Program-made: the position numbers and the translations under genes
The notes under the pieces: generated by a model
Seen by the model: the letters and a program-made list of their open reading frames with translations, nothing else
Told to the model about the DNA's origin: nothing
Database searches by the model: none
Part shown: piece by piece, positions 61,608 to 64,000 of the stretch
How the letters are laid out: each line of letters opens with the position of its first letter
Numbering within the stretch: the first letter of the stretch is position 1
Assembly: GCA_002472565.1 (NCBI GenBank)
Contig: DKSK01000027.1
Coordinates: forward strand, 37,002 to 101,001
DNA length: 64,000 nt
Origin: Bacteroidales bacterium UBA7258
Lineage (GTDB): Bacteria; Bacteroidota; Bacteroidia; Bacteroidales; UBA932
Reading direction: 5' to 3'

Positions 61608-62528
61608 TCACTTCTTGCTAAGCGGAAAGAGGGAATCGACCTCGTATTGGCTGAGGCCGAGGATGCGGCGGATCTGGCCGTTGGAAGAACGCCAGTCGTA
61701 ATGAAGAGCGCGGGCGAGTTCCTGCTTCTGCGCCTTCGACAAATCGCTGAGACGTTCCAGCTCGTACTTTTCCCGAACAATCTTCCACACCTGTGTAAAC
61801 AGTTCAGCATCAGTCAGGAACTCTCCATCATCCAACTCAGCCGCCAGCTCGCTGTACGCCTCTACGTTCTTCGTCAGCAGCGCGAAGTAGTGGTGTGCGT
61901 CGCGGAACATCGCCATGCCGAACTTGATTGCGCAAAAGGAGGTGGGGGAGATGTGGCCGTTGATGATCTTGAAGTCAGGCGGCACACCGGGAGTGTCACA
62001 TTTAAGCAATGATCTCAACTCTCTTGTGGAGTAGTTGCTGACCGCATCGACGCAAGGAATGTCATTGTAATAGTATCTTCCAGTACCCCACGGATAAGAA
62101 AACGGCGTGAATGAAGGGTCTACGACATAACCATTGCGGTTGATGTAGACGATTGTGTTCCGCAGAGATCTCAAGTCTGCAATTTCTTTGAGAGTTGGCT
62201 GGAAGGAATCGGGGAGTGGAGTGCTCCGATTGCTAGAATACCTGGCAAGACGCCTTCGGAATAATCTGAAAAAAGCCAAAAGATTGTCACGTTCACCGCT
62301 GGCAGCTATGTGAATATGGTCGCTCATCACTTCGAATGCCACGATTTTCATCAGAGGACACTCGACGGCGCATCTTGCCAGAAGATTGATTGCGAAGCGG
62401 AAATCGTCATCGCAAGTAAAAATCACCGGTGTTTCTTTCCCGTTTGTAAATAGGTGCCACCACTTTCCGGCGTGGAGGAAGGTTTGTTCGCATCGTTGTT
62501 CGCTTTCTCTGTATGTCAGTTTTGCCAT
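61608..62528 (-). CDS. REP-associated tyrosine transposase-like protein (RAYT, Y1/HUH family)
   Basis: A 306-residue HUH nuclease. From the chosen start MAKLTYRESEQRCEQTFLHA, the HUH motif is SDHIHIAAS (H71 and H73) and the likely catalytic Tyr128 lies in VYINRNGYVV, aligned with the YIxxNPVxxG motif of RAYTs. A C-terminal extension of about 140 residues ends in a helix-turn-helix-like DWRSSNGQIRRILGLSQYEV. RAYTs nick single-stranded DNA at short palindromes (REPs) and are thought to spread them. The frame stays open upstream through a 51-bp repeat array; those 44 codons are not part of the usual protein. Confidence 0.85.
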   Translation of the reverse strand: MAKLTYRESEQRCEQTFLHAGKWWHLFTNGKETPVIFTCDDDFRFAINLLARCAVECPLMKIVAFEVMSDHIHIAASGERDNLLAFFRLFRRRLARYSSNRSTPLPDSFQPTLKEIADLRSLRNTIVYINRNGYVVDPSFTPFSYPWGTGRYYYNDIPCVDAVSNYSTRELRSLLKCDTPGVPPDFKIINGHISPTSFCAIKFGMAMFRDAHHYFALLTKNVEAYSELAAELDDGEFLTDAELFTQVWKIVREKYELERLSDLSKAQKQELARALHYDWRSSNGQIRRILGLSQYEVDSLFPLSKK

Positions 62529-62552
62529 AATGTTACTTGGGTTAGTTGTCAA

Positions 62553-62692
62553 GTGCAAGTCGGGCGTTTTTGCACTTGAGAGCCGCACGGCAAATCCTTT
62601 CGCGTGCAAGTCGGGCGTTTTTGCACTTGAAAGCCGCCCGGCAAATCCTTTCGCGTGCAAGTCGGGCGTTTTTGCACTTGAAAGCCGCCCGG
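62553..62692 (+). repeat. 51-bp tandem repeat array next to the transposase (about 2.8 units)
   Basis: Units start at 62553, 62604 and 62655, nearly identical. Each contains GTGCAA/TTGCAC (the first copy extends to a 9-bp stem CAAGTGCAA/TTGCACTTG) and also CGGGCG/CGCCCG, so two alternative hairpins are possible. It lies 25 nt upstream of the transposase start codon. The sequence differs from the dispersed element at 5.5, 13.5 and 18.9 kb. Confidence 0.9.
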
Positions 62693-62741
62693 AGTGGTTC
62701 TGAACGGACAGGTATGGGCGCGGGGGCCTCGCTAAAAAACA

Positions 62742-62777
62742 AAAGCGAGTCAGGCACGATATGACCTAACTCGCTTT
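62742..62777 (-). terminator. Terminator for the DUF2795 gene
   Basis: Arms AAAGCGAGTCAGG (62742-62754) and CCTAACTCGCTTT (62765-62777), one G-U pair; on the minus strand the hairpin is followed by TTTTGTTTTTT. It ends transcription from 62920-63141. Confidence 0.8.
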
Positions 62778-62919
62778 GAGGGGCACGGAGCGCCCACGGT
62801 GTTCAGTATTTTTTCGGGCGGACTCCCGTTATTGTTTCCGGGCGTTCCGTTGTGTTCCCATTTGGTTCAAGATTACGGATTTGCTCGCAGAAATGACTTT
62901 CTCTGCGAATCCTAGACTG

Positions 62920-63141
62920 CTAATACTCTTCCTCGTTGTAATAGAAGTCGTCTTTTGTCGGATAATCCGGCCAGATGTCCTCGATGCTCTCGTAGATATC
63001 CCCATCGTCCTCGAGTTCCTGAAGGTTCTCTATAACTTCTTCCGGAGCTCCGGAACGATTGGCATAATCAATAAGTTCGTCTTTGGTAGCAGGCCATGGA
63101 GCATCGTCAAGGCTGCCTGCAAGTTCAAGTGTCCAAAACAT
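62920..63141 (-). CDS. DUF2795 domain-containing small acidic protein
   Basis: A 73-residue, strongly acidic protein (MFWTLELAGSLDDAPWPATK then DELIDYANRSGAPEEVIENL and a DDGDIYESIEDIWPDYPTKDD tail) matching the DUF2795 family of Bacteroidota. Function unknown. TATATTTG promoter box at 63215-63222; terminator about 140 nt downstream. Divergent from folE. Confidence 0.9.
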   Translation of the reverse strand: MFWTLELAGSLDDAPWPATKDELIDYANRSGAPEEVIENLQELEDDGDIYESIEDIWPDYPTKDDFYYNEEEY

Positions 63142-63214
63142 GATAGCTTCGTTTTAATCTTTTTAAAATCAAGTTGTTAGCTCGGTTAGGGCCCACACTT
63201 ATTTATATCGGCCG

Positions 63215-63222
63215 CAAATATA
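63215..63222 (-). promoter_or_regulatory. DUF2795 gene promoter, -7 box
   Basis: Minus-strand TATATTTG, about 74 nt before the start codon at 63141. Confidence 0.55.
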
Positions 63223-63258
63223 AGCAAAAAGCCCGATAGTAAGATTGGAAATTTTGCC

Positions 63259-63266
63259 TAATTTTG
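63259..63266 (+). promoter_or_regulatory. folE promoter, -7 box
   Basis: TAATTTTG; transcript start near 63273, after the first in-frame ATG (63245) and 14 nt before the chosen start at 63287. Confidence 0.6.
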
Positions 63267-63286
63267 TAGTCTACAAAGAATGTTCC

Positions 63287-63877
63287 ATGGCATATTTCAG
63301 AGAAGATAAATATGATGAAGGCACGACCGCAGAGATAGCCGGCCATGTCAAAGAAATTCTCCGCCTCTTGGGCGAGGACCAGAATAGGGAAGGGCTGCAG
63401 AAGACCCCTGAGAGAGTAGCGAAAGCCCTGCAATATCTTACGCAGGGGTATAATCAGGACGGCGAGATGTTGATTCGCTCCGCCCTTTTCGATGAAGAAT
63501 ACCAGCAGATGGTACTTATCAAGAACATCGAGTTGTACTCTCTTTGTGAGCACCATCTTCTTCCATTCATAGGGAAGACCCACGTCGCGTATATTCCCAA
63601 TGGCAAAATCACTGGACTCAGCAAGATAGCTCGTGTCGTAGATACTTATTCACGCAGGCTCCAGGTCCAGGAGAGGCTTACGGTTGAAATCCGCGACAGT
63701 ATCCAGGAGGCGCTCCACCCTCTTGGAGTCGCCGTGGTCATCGAGGCCATGCACACCTGCATGATGATCAGAGGCGTCGAGAAGGCTAATGCCATGACGA
63801 CGACTTCTGCCTTTTCAGGTGCCTTTCTCAATTCGGCCAGGACGAGGAACGAGTTTCTGAATCTCATCAAGCAGTAG
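63287..63877 (+). CDS. folE: GTP cyclohydrolase I
   Basis: A 196-residue enzyme that opens GTP to dihydroneopterin triphosphate, the first step of folate and pterin synthesis. Zinc and substrate residues are visible in YSLCEHHLLPFIGKTHVAYIP near residues 79-99 and HTCMMIRGV near 155. Start at MAYFREDKYD; an ATG 14 codons upstream lies before the promoter and is rejected. It is followed by a hairpin terminator. Confidence 0.97.
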   Translation: MAYFREDKYDEGTTAEIAGHVKEILRLLGEDQNREGLQKTPERVAKALQYLTQGYNQDGEMLIRSALFDEEYQQMVLIKNIELYSLCEHHLLPFIGKTHVAYIPNGKITGLSKIARVVDTYSRRLQVQERLTVEIRDSIQEALHPLGVAVVIEAMHTCMMIRGVEKANAMTTTSAFSGAFLNSARTRNEFLNLIKQ

Positions 63878-63891
63878 CCGCATCACAGGTT

Positions 63892-63923
63892 CGCCAAAAG
63901 CTAAAAAGCCAAAAGCTAAAAAG
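63892..63923. repeat. Short 15-nt tandem repeat
   Basis: Two copies of GCCAAAAGCTAAAAA in tandem just before the terminator of folE. Probably chance slippage; no function assigned. Confidence 0.6.
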
Positions 63924-63948
63924 CCTGAGCCGTTGATGGCCCAGGCTT
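63921..63948. terminator. Bidirectional terminator after folE
   Basis: Stem AAGCCTGAGCC (63921-63931) with GGCCCAGGCTT (63938-63948), loop GTTGAT, one A-C mismatch. The minus strand has a T run after it, the plus strand TTATTTAT. Confidence 0.8.
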
Positions 63949-63950
63949 AT

Positions 63951-64000
63951 TTATGGCAGCAACTTGAAGTCCTGACGTTCAGGCTTCGGCAATGGAGACA
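63951..64000 (-). CDS. Possible C-terminal end of a gene cut by the right edge
   Basis: On the minus strand the last 50 nt read SPLPKPERQDFKLLP then TAA (63951-63953), with the terminator directly downstream. Too short to identify; the placement of the terminator is the main support. Confidence 0.35.
   Translation of the reverse strand, partial: SPLPKPERQDFKLLP

Noticed and set aside
62529..62660. Longer start for the RAYT-like gene (44 extra codons)
   Set aside because: The extra codons are the 51-bp repeats themselves; RAYTs begin close to MAKLTY-like sequence and the repeat array is the expected upstream DNA.

Overview
The window looks like a chromosomal segment of a Bacteroidales bacterium (phylum Bacteroidota). 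The evidence is: many upstream regions with the phylum's TAnnTTTG -7 box (two of them with TTTG exactly 19 nt further upstream); a rpsF-rpsR-rplI operon; families typical of the phylum (DUF1573, DUF4831, DUF4105, DUF2807, DUF2795, TIGR02757, Bacteroidota-type ParE); and an anaerobic one-piece pyruvate:ferredoxin oxidoreductase with a small 2[4Fe-4S] ferredoxin. Base composition is moderately GC-rich. I cannot name the genus from sequence reading alone.

Layout. 1-8.4 kb: recG (its start lies left of the window), a WYL regulator and an S9 peptidase, then a GNAT-like gene carrying an in-frame repeat array, then an ECF sigma / anti-sigma-like / DUF2807 adhesin operon, closed by a strong terminator and tRNA-Arg(CCG). 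8.8-20.5 kb: fabD, nifJ, an intergenic palindromic repeat array, an M16 peptidase divergent from a LysR regulator, an esterase, a ferredoxin and a DUF1573 protein. 20.7-30 kb: parE, an acyltransferase and an acyl-CoA ligase followed directly by the relic of an IS3-family element; then rpsF-rpsR-rplI with a structured leader, pepD, a DUF4831 protein and a lipid A acyltransferase. 30-43 kb: a long tightly packed plus-strand run (POT transporter, TIGR02757, zeta-like P-loop kinase, TldD, PmbA, DUF486) meeting ftsH tail to tail, then DUF4105, a Fur regulator, serB and an O-acyltransferase. 43-49.4 kb: a plant-glycan type locus (GH78 alpha-L-rhamnosidase broken by an in-frame amber codon, an FMN-binding/carboxylesterase fusion, a large secreted esterase). 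49.7-55.5 kb: DoxX, then a surface-glycan decoration cluster (two LicD proteins, a cytidylyltransferase-oxidoreductase fusion, a class V aminotransferase, a GT4 glycosyltransferase).

55.5-62.8 kb is the accessory part. It holds poorly conserved small reading frames, a probable small RNA with its own promoter and terminator, and a defence-type operon: AbiEi antitoxin, an AbiEii toxin that has lost its catalytic middle, and a 942-residue TOTE-type protein (archaeo-eukaryotic primase + SF2 helicase + degenerate phospholipase D domain). Next to it is a REP-associated tyrosine transposase (RAYT-like) with its own 51-bp repeat array. The window ends with a DUF2795 protein and folE.

The most notable signals are: (1) a dispersed hairpin repeat (10 copies here) that sits in tandem arrays both between genes and inside a protein-coding gene, in a genome that also carries a RAYT-like transposase; (2) the TOTE-type protein in one operon with a decayed AbiE module, bracketed by a near-identical 20-nt direct repeat; (3) the LicD cluster with a fusion enzyme lacking the usual dehydrogenase lysine; and (4) several relics and broken genes (IS3 tail, GH78, AbiEii).
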